Source: GCA-002708315 sp963676635 (GTDB lineage: Bacteria > Bacteroidota > Bacteroidia > Bacteroidales > F082). Taken from it: a DNA stretch of 64,000 nucleotides. Of the stretch, positions 43,150 through 52,764 are shown piece by piece (position 1 is the stretch's first letter; the number at the start of each line of letters is the position of its first letter). The notes under the pieces are model-generated. The model was not told the DNA's origin. It was given only the letters and a program-made list of their open reading frames with translations, and searched no databases. The position numbers and the translations under genes were made by a program. The stretch spans positions 3,844,001 to 3,908,000 of the forward strand of contig OY781105.1 in NCBI GenBank assembly GCA_963676635.1. Direction: 5' to 3'.

Positions 43150-44205
43150 AGAAGTCAAATTGCCTCCCAGTCACCTCTTCTCATTTTCTTCAAGTCCCCA
43201 AGTCTCCAGGTTACCCAGTCGCCTCTTCACCTCTTCGTCCAAGTCCCTTTAAAATTCCAATTATCAAATACCAAATGACAAATAAATTTCAATTACCAAA
43301 AATTCAAATAACCAAAACCCCACACTCCGGAATTGTCATCTGGTTTCCCCTTGTCCCCTTGTCCCTTTGTCCCCTTGTCCCCTTGTCACTCCTTGTCCCT
43401 TGTCACTTGTCCCTTTAAAATTCCAATTATCAAGCACCAAATGACAAATAAATTCCAATTACCAAAAATTCAAATAACCAAAACCCCACACTTCGGAATT
43501 GTCATCTGGTTTCCCCTTGTCCCCTTGTCCCTTTGTCCCCTTGTCCCCTTGTCACTCCTTGTCCCTTGTCCCTTGTCCCTTTAAAATTCCAATTATCAAG
43601 CACCAAATGACAAATAAATTTCAATTACCAAAAATTCAAATAACAAAACCCCACACTTCGGAATTGTCATCTGGTTTCCCCTTGTCCCCTTGTCCCTTTG
43701 TCCCCTTGTCCCCTTGTCACTCCTTGTCCCTTTAAAATTCCAATTATCAAGCACCAAATGACAAATAAATTCCAATTACCAAAAATTCAAATAACCAAAA
43801 CCCCACACTCCGGAATTGTCATCTGGTTTCCCCTTGTCCCCTTGTCCCTTTGTCCCCTTGTCACCTTGTCACTGCCTGACCGCCTCAGGCGGTTCCCTTG
43901 TCCCTTTAAAATTCCAATTATCAAGCACCAAATGACAAATAAATTTCAATTACCAAAATTCAAATAACAAAACCCCACACTTCGGAATTTTCATCTGGTT
44001 GTTTGATTTTTGGCATTTGATTCATTGATTATTGTTTGTGATTTGATTTATTGTTATTTGTGATTTATTTCAAATTTCAATTACCAAAATTCAAATAACC
44101 AAAACCCCACACTTCGGAATTGTCATCTGGTTTCCCCTTGTCATTTTTCATTCTTCACTTTTCATTCTTCATTTTTCCCAAGACACCCAGTCGCCTCTTC
44201 GCATT
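43150..44205. repeat. Five to six tandem copies of a ~165-bp repeat
   Basis: Each unit has TTTAAAATTCCAATTATCAA, CCAAATGACAAATAAATT, CAATTACCAAAAATTCAAAT, the phrase CGGAATTGTCATCTGGTT and then CTTGTCCC 8-bp units. Units begin near 43250, 43415, 43580, 43732 and 43905, with a partial at 44070. The central ATTTG/CAAAT blocks and the mirror form near 43998-44070 make inverted repeats. Single copies of the same unit occur at 23590, 33507, 47838 and 48175. Confidence 0.88.
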
Positions 44206-44237
44206 TTCGCCTCTTCGCCCACTCTTTCCGTCAATTC

Positions 44238-44585
44238 TCACACATACTCACCCCTCAGCACTTTCAGCTCTTCAAGCATAGCGCTGCTGTCGGTTTTGAA
44301 CTTTTCGAACATCTCATTGATACCATCAAGGTCTTTATTGGTGCCTTTAATTTCCAGATCTTTAGCTTGATTCTGGATGTCAGGGGCTGTGAAGTTTGCC
44401 ACAACACCTTTCATACTGTGAGAGTTGAATCTTATCTTGTCGAAATCTTTATTCTCAATACTTTCTCCAATGGTTTTTATCCTGTCAGGATATTCATTAA
44501 TAAAAATGTCAATGATTTCAAGTACAATCTCTTTGTCGAAATACTGAAAATTCTCTTTAAACTGTTCTGAATCGATAAATCCCAT
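44238..44585 (-). CDS. Hpt phosphotransfer protein
   Basis: 115 residues, a single histidine-phosphotransfer domain. The active site is His56 in RFNSHSMKGVVANF, with the usual small residues around it, and helices FIDSEQFKENFQYF and MFEKFKTDSSAMLEELKVL frame the bundle. It would carry phosphate between a hybrid histidine kinase and a response regulator; neither is in the window. The gene stands alone. Four palindromes on a 22-bp pitch lie 300-376 bases upstream. Confidence 0.88.
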   Translation of the reverse strand: MGFIDSEQFKENFQYFDKEIVLEIIDIFINEYPDRIKTIGESIENKDFDKIRFNSHSMKGVVANFTAPDIQNQAKDLEIKGTNKDLDGINEMFEKFKTDSSAMLEELKVLRGEYV

Positions 44586-45161
44586 TGCTATATCTTTTTT
44601 TATTATAATTTGCTTCTCACAAAGTTAATAATTCTTTTTAAAGTCAGACGGAACTACGGAATTTGTTTTAAGTTTTTTCATACGCCAGTAGGATAACAAA
44701 GGATGTTTCCCCGGGGCATTCAGCGAGGAGATTAAATACATAAGGATGAGGTAGTACATGCAAAAACTACATCGCTTGTTCGCCCTTGCCCGCCCCAAAG
44801 CTTGGCATAGATGGAAAGTCGTTTTTTACTTTATTAATTTATTCATTATTAATTAATCTTTTTGTGAAGATATTTTATTGCTGTGATGCGCATCAGGAAT
44901 GATCCTGATGCGCATCAGACACAATCCTGATGCGCATCACAAATCATTCTGATGCGCATCAGAATGTTAGTGTGACAAGAGGAAAAGGCTGTTTAATCAA
45001 GTGAAACAAAGTGTTTTAACTTGTGATGTTAAATGTTCATAGTTCAACTTGTCAGTAGTTGGATTTGATAAATTCGATGCAGTTCGCTGGTAAAAAATTA
45101 ATAAATTTTCAATAATGACACTCCGTCTGCTTACGGTGGGGTGACAATTAACAATTCTAAA
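44586..45161. other. Intergenic region between the Hpt gene and feoB
   Basis: Apart from the palindrome array at 44884-44961 it shows no gene. The region 44690-44820 is less AT-rich and contains a GC-rich tract (CGCCCTTGCCCGCCCCAAAG) without an open frame. Confidence 0.5.
44884..44961. promoter_or_regulatory. Array of four TGATGCGCATCA palindromes at 22-bp spacing
   Basis: Perfect 12-bp palindromes start at 44884, 44906, 44928 and 44950. The three 10-base spacers differ in sequence (GGAATGATCC, GACACAATCC, CAAATCATTC) but not in length. A 22-bp pitch is about two helical turns, so all sites face the same side of the DNA. This looks like a cooperative binding platform for a dimeric regulator, upstream of the Hpt gene (minus strand) and downstream of feoB. 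The regulator is unknown. Confidence 0.6.
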
Positions 45162-47657
45162 CTAAACAAATAGCGATCCTATCTGGTAAACAAGTAATGA
45201 CACCACATACGCTAATCCGGTTGTATATGCAGCCAGAAAAACAGACCACTTCCATTGTCCTGACTCATTCTTAATTGCAGCTACTACTGCAATACATGGG
45301 AAATAAATAAGGATAAAGAGCATAAACGATAGTGCTACCAATGGAGTAAACACGGGTTGTCCTTTACGTGGGCCACTATCATAGACTTGTTGGGTAAGCC
45401 TTTCCGACAAAGAATGGTTTTCGTTATCGAGTTCGTTTGTCTGGTACAATACCCCCAGCGTGCTTACTACAATTTCTTTGGCAGCACCACCGGCAATAAG
45501 TCCAATCCCCATCTTCCAGTCGAAACCCAGTGGTCTGATAATTGGCTCAATGTATTTACCCATAATCCCGATAAATGATCCTTCTTGCTGTGCCGACAAA
45601 CGTTTGGCATTTAGCACCGAGATGCTGTCATTGATTGCAGCGGTAGTAGTAGTATTTTGGTTCTGAGTAATTTGCTCTTGCAAGGTTTCTATCTTTTGAG
45701 CATATAGCTTTTCATCTTTTGTGTTTCTGGGGAAATAACCCAGTGCCCATACTATTAATGATGCCACCAGAATTATTGTTCCCATCTTTTTCAGATATTG
45801 TTCACCCTTAAACCATGTTTGTTTGAGAACCGATTTAAGTACTGGTTTGCGGTAGGGTGGTAGTTCCATTACAAATGGCACTGTCTGTACTTTAAATAAT
45901 GTTTTTCTCAGGATGAGGGCTACTATACCCGCAAGCAATATCCCGAAAAGGTAAATACCAAACAGAATCGTACCACGGTAACTACTAAAGAAGGCATTAA
46001 TAAGCAGTATATATACAGGATAACGCGCACTACACGACATAAACGGTATGATTAGCATTGTAACCAGCCGATCGTTTTTGCTTTCAATGGTGCGTGTTGC
46101 CATAATGGCCGGTACATTACACCCGAAACCCATAAGCATGGGCACAAACGACTTACCGTGAAGCCCTACTTTATGCATTATTTTGTCCACAATAAAAGCT
46201 ACGCGTGCCATATATCCCGAAGCTTCCATCAGCGTAAGGAAAAAGAACAGGATAAGAATATTGGGCAGGAAAACAATTACGCCACCTACGCCACCAAGGA
46301 TGCCTTCCACAAGCATATCCTTAATCATACCGTCGGGTAAAAGACTGTTAAGTTCTTCTCCTGTAAAGGCTACCAGCATTTCGATCCATCTCATGGGATA
46401 GTCGCCAATGAAGAATGTGCTTTGGAATGTAAGCCATATTACGAACAAAAATACAGGGTAGCTCATAAATTTACTGGTAACAATGTTGTCGATAAGCCGG
46501 CTACGTGATAGCTTATCCTGTATATTGCTGCCTCTGTGAAGCGTTTCTTTAAGCGCACCTTCTATAAATCCGTACTTGGCATCGGTGATAACCGTTTCCA
46601 CGGAATCATTCCTGCAGTCTTCGATTTTGGCCGATTGCTCTTTGCCTGTACGTTTGATATCTTCTGCATTGTTACACTGTTCGATGCGTTGCAGCTCTTT
46701 TTCGTCTTCCTCCAGAATTTTAATGGCGAGGTATCTTGGCGCAACTTTGTGTGTAAGGTCTGTATTCTTACATTCGTTGATAACATCCTGGAGCTTTTTT
46801 ATGGCTCCTTCAATCATATTGCCATAGTTAATATGGATATGACGTATGTCGGGCTCTTTGTCGTTATAAACGGATATTACTTTATCGAACAGCTCGTTAA
46901 CGCCTTTGTCTTTTGATCCTACTGTTGGAACCATTGGTATTCCCAACATCCGCGAAAGCTTCCGATAATCAAATTTATGGCCTTTTTCAAGGAATTCATC
47001 CCACATATTGAGGGCTGCCACCACTTTGATGTCCATATCGATAAGCTGGGTTGTGAGGTAGAGGTTTCTTTCCAGATTGGAAGTGTCGATAACATTCACC
47101 ACCACATCGGGAAGCTCGTTGACGATATGATCGCGTACATAGAGTTCCTCAGGTGTATAGCTGGTGATGGAGTATGTTCCGGGAAGGTCTACTACGTTAA
47201 AGGTAAAGCCCTTGTAAGTGAACCTCGACTTTTTTGCGTCGACGGTAATGCCTCCGTAGTTACCTACCTTTTCGTTGGAATGTGTTACGAGATTAAATAT
47301 GGTGGTTTTGCCGCAATTGGGATTGCCCACAAAGGCAACATTGATGATCTTTTTCCTGGGATTGATAGGGGCAAGATTGAGGGATTGCTCTATTTCCAGT
47401 ACTCCCTGGTATTCTTTGTTTGTTTTGCCGTTGCTGTGGGTTGTTACTTCGATAAGGGCTGCTTCACTACGTCGTAGCGATACCTCATAGCCCATGATAT
47501 TGTATTCAATGGGGTCTTTTAGGGGAGCATTCTTGACAACAATTACCTGCTTGCCTACTACAAAGCCCATTTCTATTATTCTTTTCCTGAAAGCACCACG
47601 ACCTCTTACTTTCAGAATAATCCCTTTTTCTCCGTTTTTTAAATCTGCAAGATTCAT
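45162..47657 (-). CDS. feoB: Ferrous iron transporter FeoA-FeoB fusion
   Basis: 831 residues. Residues 1-75 are a FeoA (SH3-like) domain (LKNGEKGIILKVRGRGAFRK). The G domain follows: G1 GNPNCGKT at 111-118, the switch region GNYGGITVDAKK, G3 DLPGTYS and G4 NMWD. The C-terminal half has about eight to ten spans with two Gate domains, including PMLMGFGCNVPAIMATRTIE and GGAAKEIVVSTLGVLYQ. It imports Fe2+ across the inner membrane using GTP-dependent gating. FeoA-FeoB fusions are standard in Bacteroidota. It is a single gene with repeats upstream; no Fur or DtxR-type box was identified by eye. Confidence 0.95.
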   Translation of the reverse strand: MNLADLKNGEKGIILKVRGRGAFRKRIIEMGFVVGKQVIVVKNAPLKDPIEYNIMGYEVSLRRSEAALIEVTTHSNGKTNKEYQGVLEIEQSLNLAPINPRKKIINVAFVGNPNCGKTTIFNLVTHSNEKVGNYGGITVDAKKSRFTYKGFTFNVVDLPGTYSITSYTPEELYVRDHIVNELPDVVVNVIDTSNLERNLYLTTQLIDMDIKVVAALNMWDEFLEKGHKFDYRKLSRMLGIPMVPTVGSKDKGVNELFDKVISVYNDKEPDIRHIHINYGNMIEGAIKKLQDVINECKNTDLTHKVAPRYLAIKILEEDEKELQRIEQCNNAEDIKRTGKEQSAKIEDCRNDSVETVITDAKYGFIEGALKETLHRGSNIQDKLSRSRLIDNIVTSKFMSYPVFLFVIWLTFQSTFFIGDYPMRWIEMLVAFTGEELNSLLPDGMIKDMLVEGILGGVGGVIVFLPNILILFFFLTLMEASGYMARVAFIVDKIMHKVGLHGKSFVPMLMGFGCNVPAIMATRTIESKNDRLVTMLIIPFMSCSARYPVYILLINAFFSSYRGTILFGIYLFGILLAGIVALILRKTLFKVQTVPFVMELPPYRKPVLKSVLKQTWFKGEQYLKKMGTIILVASLIVWALGYFPRNTKDEKLYAQKIETLQEQITQNQNTTTTAAINDSISVLNAKRLSAQQEGSFIGIMGKYIEPIIRPLGFDWKMGIGLIAGGAAKEIVVSTLGVLYQTNELDNENHSLSERLTQQVYDSGPRKGQPVFTPLVALSFMLFILIYFPCIAVVAAIKNESGQWKWSVFLAAYTTGLAYVVSLLVYQIGSLFV

Positions 47658-47739
47658 CTTTTATTAATCCCTCTTCCTAATTGTGCAAAAGAAAGTAAAT
47701 ATACAATTGCAGAAAATACCCATATCTTGGTATAATTAG

Positions 47740-48364
47740 AGTTGCATTTTCCCCTTGTCACTCCTTGTCCCTTTTTTGGTGAATGGTGAACGGTGAGCAG
47801 AGCGTTTTTATCACTTTTCTCTTCAGTCCCTAAAGTCCCTTTAAAAATTTCAATAATCAAGCACCAAATAACAAACAAATTCCAATTACCAAAATTCAAA
47901 TAACCAAAAACCCACATTCCGGAATTGTCATCTGGTTTCCACTTGTCACTTTGTCACCTTGTCACACCTTGTCCCTTATCTCTCGTCCCTTGTCCCTTAT
48001 CTCTCGTCCCTTGTCCCTTATCTCTCGTACCTTGTCCCTTTTTTTTGGTGAATAGTGAATTGCGAAGAATGAGCAATCATGAGCTCCAATAAAAATAAAT
48101 AAGTTGCGAATAATGGTGAATGGTGAACTGTGAGCAGAGCGTTTTTATCACTTTTCTCTTCAGTCCCTAAAGTCCCTCTAAAAATTTCAATTATCAAGCA
48201 CCAAATAACAAACAAATCTCAATTACCAAAATTCAAATAACAAAAACCCACACTCCGGAATTGTCATCTGGTTTCCCCTTGTCACTTTGTCCCCTTGTCA
48301 CCTTGTCACACCTTGTCACACCTTGTCCCTTCAGTCTCTTCAGTCCCTTCGTTCCCTCCACACT
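47740..48364 (-). repeat. Mixed 7/8-bp minisatellites and dispersed phrases
   Basis: Two similar halves (47770-47960 and 48040-48310), each with GTGAATGGTGAAC, GAGCAGAGCGTTTTTATCAC, CAGTCCCTAAAGTCCCT, CAATTATCAAGCACCAAAT and GGAATTGTCATCTGG in the same order. This shows that several phrases are duplicated together. These copies lack the CCGCCTACCGGCGG palindrome found at the equivalent point near 17519. No gene. Confidence 0.8.
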
Positions 48365-48898
48365 TTACATCATCTCCACTATCTCTTCATCATCAAAGAG
48401 TAAGTGATGGATTCTTGTGAGAGTGTTACCAATGCGGTATCCCCAATGTGTTTGCATAAGCAGCTTACAATCGTGTACCGCATTTTGTTGTGCCGCAAGG
48501 GTATTCTTTTTCAGAAGCATAAGGAAGTCTTTCATGTCCTGGTAGATATCGGCAATATTCTCTGATATGCTTGCTTTGATGGGCTCTGTTTCATTGATAT
48601 ACTGAGGATCAATAATCCAGTATTCGTCGTCCTTGTCCATTATTTCACGCAGACTATTAAAAACATCCTCCCATTGTACTTCGGTGACAAACTTCTCGTT
48701 GGCTTCCGGGTATTCCGGTGTCATATCCGGAAGGAGGGATCCTTTTAAGTACATCAATGGTAAAATGCGCTGGGTAAATTGCAGCACTTCATCCTTTTTC
48801 TTTTTATCAAGATCTTCCAGAAACAAGCAGAATTCATTGGCTACAGCAGCCATTTCAAGCACATTCTTCGAAAGACTTGTGTCTTTATCTTGTGTCAT
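48365..48898 (-). CDS. DUF5063 domain protein
   Basis: The frame starts at a TTG (48913), but ATG 48898 (MTQDKDTSLSKNVLEM) is the better start, since the TTG overlaps the promoter. The result is a 177-residue acidic helical protein with NEFCLFLEDLDKKKKDEVLQ, ILPLMYLKGSLLPDM, DDEYWIIDP and YQDMKDFLMLLKK, followed by THWGYRIGNTLTRIHHLL. This matches DUF5063, a conserved Bacteroidota protein of unknown role. Downstream is repeat. Confidence 0.85.
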   Translation of the reverse strand: MTQDKDTSLSKNVLEMAAVANEFCLFLEDLDKKKKDEVLQFTQRILPLMYLKGSLLPDMTPEYPEANEKFVTEVQWEDVFNSLREIMDKDDEYWIIDPQYINETEPIKASISENIADIYQDMKDFLMLLKKNTLAAQQNAVHDCKLLMQTHWGYRIGNTLTRIHHLLFDDEEIVEMM

Positions 48899-48910
48899 TA
48901 CTTTTTTTTG

Positions 48911-48918
48911 CAAAAGTA
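48911..48918 (-). promoter_or_regulatory. -7 box TACTTTTG for the DUF5063 gene
   Basis: Minus-strand TACTTTTG ends 13 bases before ATG 48898, so the transcript would have almost no leader. This favours 48898 over the TTG at 48913. Confidence 0.5.
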
Positions 48919-49077
48919 ATAAAAGTTTGAAGTTTAAAATTTAAGGTTCAACGTTCAATGTTGGGGTTGATTATGAAAAACCAGCTCTCCACGTCTCCAC
49001 GTCTCCAAGTCCCTTCAGTCTCTTCAGTCCCTTCAGTCCCTTCAGTCTCTTCAGTCCCTTCAGTCCCTAAAGCCTCT

Positions 49078-50817
49078 CTAACCCAGCTTCATCTCTTCAA
49101 TATAGCCCTGGATTTTCTTTTCAAGTTCAGCGTCAACGTTATCAAAGTCATTTTTGTTTTCCAGAGGAGCTACAACGCCAAAGTAGAACTTAATCTTAGG
49201 CTCTGTGCCTGAAGGGCGAACGCTCACTTTGCCTCCGTCGGCGGTAAAAAATTGCAGAACATTAGATTTAGGAAGATCGATAACCTCTTCTTCTCCGTTA
49301 AGTATATTTTTAGAAATACTACTCTGGTAATCTTTGATAACAATAACATCAGAGCCATCCAGTGTTTTAGGAGGATTCTCTCTGAAATTCTTCATAATCT
49401 CCTGAATCTCTTCAGCTCCCGATTTACCTTTTCTCACCACCGAAATAAGTTTCTCCTTATGGAAACCATATTCAGCATACATATCACGCAGAAGATCATA
49501 AAGACCAATTCCTTTATCTGCTGCCCATGCTGCTGCTTCGGCAATCATGGCACATGATATTACTGCATCTTTATCGCGCACAAAATCGCCAACGAGATAA
49601 CCATAACTTTCTTCACCACCACCGATAAATGTTTTTTCACCTTCCAGACGTTTGATGATATCCGCAATAAACTTAAATCCGGTGAGTACATCATAGCTGT
49701 CGACACCATTGCTTTTTGCTATTTTGGCCAGAAGCTCGGAAGTAACGATGGTCTTTACGATAAACTCATTGCCTGTTAGCTGGTCGTTTTCTTTCCATTT
49801 GGTGATAAGATAATATATAAGGAGTGAAGCTGCCTGGTTCCCGTTAAGGAGTACCATTTTATCATTAACTCTGATTGCGATACCCACGCGATCGGCGTCA
49901 GGGTCGGTAGCCATAACAAGATCAGCGTTTACTGCATCGGCTTTATCCATTGCCATTTGCAGTGCTGCTGACTCTTCAGGGTTTGGTGATGCCACTGTAG
50001 GGAAGTTGCCGTCAGGGACTGCTTGTTCTTCCACAACATACACATTTTCAAAACCGAATGCTTTCAAGGCAGCAGGTACCAGCTTAACGCCTGTACCGTG
50101 CAGGGGAGTATACACTATTTTAAAATCTTTCTGACGTGTTATGGCATCTGGTGCCAGCGACAGTGATTTGATATTTTCCAGATATATATTGTCGACATCT
50201 TCTCCGATAATCTGAATAAGATCTTCGTTACCATCGAATTTAACATCATCAATCTTTTCGATTTTCTGTACTTCCGCTATTACGTTTTTGTCGTGCGGAC
50301 TAATAAGCTGACCGCCATCGTCCCAGTATGCTTTATATCCGTTGTATTCTTTAGGATTGTGAGATGCGGTTACGACAATACCACCCTGACATCCGAAATG
50401 ACGTATAGCAAACGACAGCTCCGGTGTTGGTCTCAGACTTTCGAACAGATACACTTTGATGCCGTTTGCTGAGAATACATCGGCTGTAACTCTGGCGAAA
50501 TATTCGCTGTTATTACGTGAGTCGCAAGCGATAGCTACTTTTATCTGATTTATATCCGGGAAGTTCTTTTTCAGGTAGTTAGCCATACCTTGTGTAGCAG
50601 CACCAACAGTATATTTGTTCATTCTGTTGGAACCAACGCCCATAATACCGCGCAGTCCACCAGTACCAAATTCCAGATCTTTGTAAAATGATTCGATAAG
50701 TTCTTGTTGGTTGTTATCGATCATGTCCTTAATGGCTGCCTTGGTTTCGTCGTCGTAATTTCCGTTCAGCCAGATGTTTGCTTTGTTAAGCACTTCTTTA
50801 TCGATCTTAGTTATCAT
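49078..50817 (-). CDS. Phosphoglucomutase/phosphomannomutase (alpha-D-phosphohexomutase)
   Basis: 579 residues, the long bacteroidetal phospho-sugar mutase. Active-site Ser152 in VVTASHNPKEYNGYK carries the catalytic phosphate. The metal loop is ATDPDADRVG, the sugar-binding loop is GGEESYG, and the phosphate-binding C-terminal loop is RPSGTEPKIKFY; all four domains are intact. It interconverts hexose 1- and 6-phosphates and so supplies glucose-1-P or mannose-1-P for nucleotide-sugar synthesis. It is transcribed with rfbD 14 bases upstream and with the UDP-xylose and UDP-glucuronate genes before that. Confidence 0.92.
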   Translation of the reverse strand: MITKIDKEVLNKANIWLNGNYDDETKAAIKDMIDNNQQELIESFYKDLEFGTGGLRGIMGVGSNRMNKYTVGAATQGMANYLKKNFPDINQIKVAIACDSRNNSEYFARVTADVFSANGIKVYLFESLRPTPELSFAIRHFGCQGGIVVTASHNPKEYNGYKAYWDDGGQLISPHDKNVIAEVQKIEKIDDVKFDGNEDLIQIIGEDVDNIYLENIKSLSLAPDAITRQKDFKIVYTPLHGTGVKLVPAALKAFGFENVYVVEEQAVPDGNFPTVASPNPEESAALQMAMDKADAVNADLVMATDPDADRVGIAIRVNDKMVLLNGNQAASLLIYYLITKWKENDQLTGNEFIVKTIVTSELLAKIAKSNGVDSYDVLTGFKFIADIIKRLEGEKTFIGGGEESYGYLVGDFVRDKDAVISCAMIAEAAAWAADKGIGLYDLLRDMYAEYGFHKEKLISVVRKGKSGAEEIQEIMKNFRENPPKTLDGSDVIVIKDYQSSISKNILNGEEEVIDLPKSNVLQFFTADGGKVSVRPSGTEPKIKFYFGVVAPLENKNDFDNVDAELEKKIQGYIEEMKLG

Positions 50818-50831
50818 AGCAGATTTTGTTA

Positions 50832-51689
50832 TTAAAGATTGTCCATCATAACCTTCAGGCTGTCGAGCCAGTAAGGGATGGTAATATTAAAGTCGTTTTT
50901 TATTTTTTCTTTACTCAACACGCTGTAGAATGGTCTGTTTGCCTTTGCGGGAAAGTCTTTGGATTCAATGGCATTGATTTCACAATCCAGTTCAGCGTAA
51001 TCCATAATAGCTTTGGCAAAATCATACCAGCTGATGGCACCTTCATTACTGTAGTGGTAAATTTCCTTTCCGGAAAAGCCATCAATTTCTTCAATGATAT
51101 TCATTATTGCCAGGGCAAGATCTGCAGCATAAGTAGGAGTACCTACCTGATCAGCGACAACGCCAAGCACCTCTCTTTCTTCACCCAGTCGCAGCATTGT
51201 TTTTACAAAGTTATTGCCATATTCTGAATACAGCCATGATGTTCGAATGATTATGCACTTTTGGGAGTTAGTGGTAACCGCCAGTTCTCCTAAAAGCTTT
51301 GAATTGCCATAAACTGAATTGGGAGCCACTACATCATCTTCGTTGTACGGTTTGTGGTTTGTACCATCGAACACATAATCTGTTGATATATGAATCAGCA
51401 GAGTGTCGGCGGCATTACAGGCTATAGTCAGATTTTTAACAGACTCATGGTTCACAAGCATGGCCTTTTCAGGTTCATCTTCAGCGCGGTCTACAGCTGT
51501 ATATGCAGCACAGTTTATGCAAAAGTTGAACTTGTTTTCCGAGAACATCTTTTCCAGTTGATTGTTATCGGTAAGGTCAAGTTCTTCGATATCAGTAAAC
51601 AGGAAATTTATGTCAGGGTAGTCCTGTGCTATTTCCCGTAGCTCTGATCCCAGTTGACCGTTGCTTCCTGTTACAAGTATTTTTGTCAT
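50832..51689 (-). CDS. rfbD: dTDP-4-dehydrorhamnose reductase
   Basis: 285 residues, an SDR enzyme using NAD(P)H to finish dTDP-L-rhamnose. Motifs: GSNGQLGSEL (8-17) for cofactor, STDYVFDG (102-109), and the catalytic pair Tyr127/Lys131 in YGNSK, with VADQVGTPTYAADLA beyond. rfbA, rfbB and rfbC are not in the window, so the substrate must come from genes elsewhere. It starts 3 bases after the UDP-glucuronate decarboxylase gene, so the two are co-translated. Confidence 0.92.
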   Translation of the reverse strand: MTKILVTGSNGQLGSELREIAQDYPDINFLFTDIEELDLTDNNQLEKMFSENKFNFCINCAAYTAVDRAEDEPEKAMLVNHESVKNLTIACNAADTLLIHISTDYVFDGTNHKPYNEDDVVAPNSVYGNSKLLGELAVTTNSQKCIIIRTSWLYSEYGNNFVKTMLRLGEEREVLGVVADQVGTPTYAADLALAIMNIIEEIDGFSGKEIYHYSNEGAISWYDFAKAIMDYAELDCEINAIESKDFPAKANRPFYSVLSKEKIKNDFNITIPYWLDSLKVMMDNL

Positions 51690-51692
51690 AGG

Positions 51693-52634
51693 CTATTTTT
51701 CTTTTAGCAGATTGTCAAAATATTCTATTGTCTTTTTAAGTCCTTCGTCAAGTTTGATGATTGGTTCCCATTGCAGTTCTTTCTTAGCCAGAGTAATATC
51801 TGGTTTTCGCTGCATAGGGTCATCGGCAGGCAGTAGTTCAAATATAATCTTTGACTTGCTTCCTGTGATGTCTATTACCTTCTTCGCAAGCTCGAGGATG
51901 GTAAATTCACCCGGATTACCAACGTTAACAGGCCCCATAAATTCGTCTCCTGTTCCCATTAATTTTGTCATTCCTGATATAAGATCATCCACATACTGGA
52001 AGCTACGTGTTTGGTTTCCTTCTCCGTAAACGGTAATGTCGTTACCTTTCAGAGCCTGAACGATGAAGTTGGATACCACACGTCCGTCGTTGGGGTGCAT
52101 ACGCGGACCGTATGTGTTGAAGATACGGATTATTTTTATCCGTACGTTGTTCTGCATGTGGTAGTTCATAAAGAGTGTTTCTGCCACACGTTTACCTTCA
52201 TCGTAGCATGAACGCAGACCAATTGGATTTACATGGCCCCAGTAGCTTTCTGTTTGCGGATGCACTTGTGGGTCGCCATAAACTTCGCTGGTGGATGCCT
52301 GTAGTATCTTTGCTTTGATACGCTTAGCCAGACCCAGCATATTGATGGCTCCCATTACGGATGTTTTTACTGTTTTGATGGGGTTATACTGGTAATGTAC
52401 CGGTGATGCAGGACATGCCAGATTGTATATCTCATCGACTTCGATGTAAAAGGGCATTGTAACATCATGACGGACAACCTCAAAATAGTGATTATCCATA
52501 AGATGTTCTATATTGCGTTTTTGTCCTGTAAAATAGTTGTCAAGGGATATTACTTCGTGACCCTGATTGAGTAAATATTCACACAAATGTGAACCAACGA
52601 AACCAGCGCCGCCGGTTACCAATATTCTCTTCAT
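51693..52634 (-). CDS. uxs: UDP-glucuronate decarboxylase (UDP-xylose synthase)
   Basis: 313 residues, extended SDR. GGAGFVGSHL (8-17) binds NAD; the catalytic Tyr144/Lys148 lie in RSCYDEGKR; the UXS-specific blocks YNLACPASPVHYQ, STSEVYGDP and RIFNTYGPRM are present. It converts UDP-glucuronate to UDP-xylose in the cytoplasm. Its substrate would be made by the UDP-glucose dehydrogenase encoded immediately upstream (52847). Same strand and close spacing to rfbD and the mutase. Confidence 0.93.
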   Translation of the reverse strand: MKRILVTGGAGFVGSHLCEYLLNQGHEVISLDNYFTGQKRNIEHLMDNHYFEVVRHDVTMPFYIEVDEIYNLACPASPVHYQYNPIKTVKTSVMGAINMLGLAKRIKAKILQASTSEVYGDPQVHPQTESYWGHVNPIGLRSCYDEGKRVAETLFMNYHMQNNVRIKIIRIFNTYGPRMHPNDGRVVSNFIVQALKGNDITVYGEGNQTRSFQYVDDLISGMTKLMGTGDEFMGPVNVGNPGEFTILELAKKVIDITGSKSKIIFELLPADDPMQRKPDITLAKKELQWEPIIKLDEGLKKTIEYFDNLLKEK

Positions 52635-52764
52635 ATCTTTTTATTTAATATACAGGTGGTTATAGCAATTACAACCTCTGTATTACCATCATATTTTTCT
52701 GACGGTTAAATTAAAGATATTTTCTTTAAATACAAATAACGACTTTAATAGTTTTGAGTTTTGA

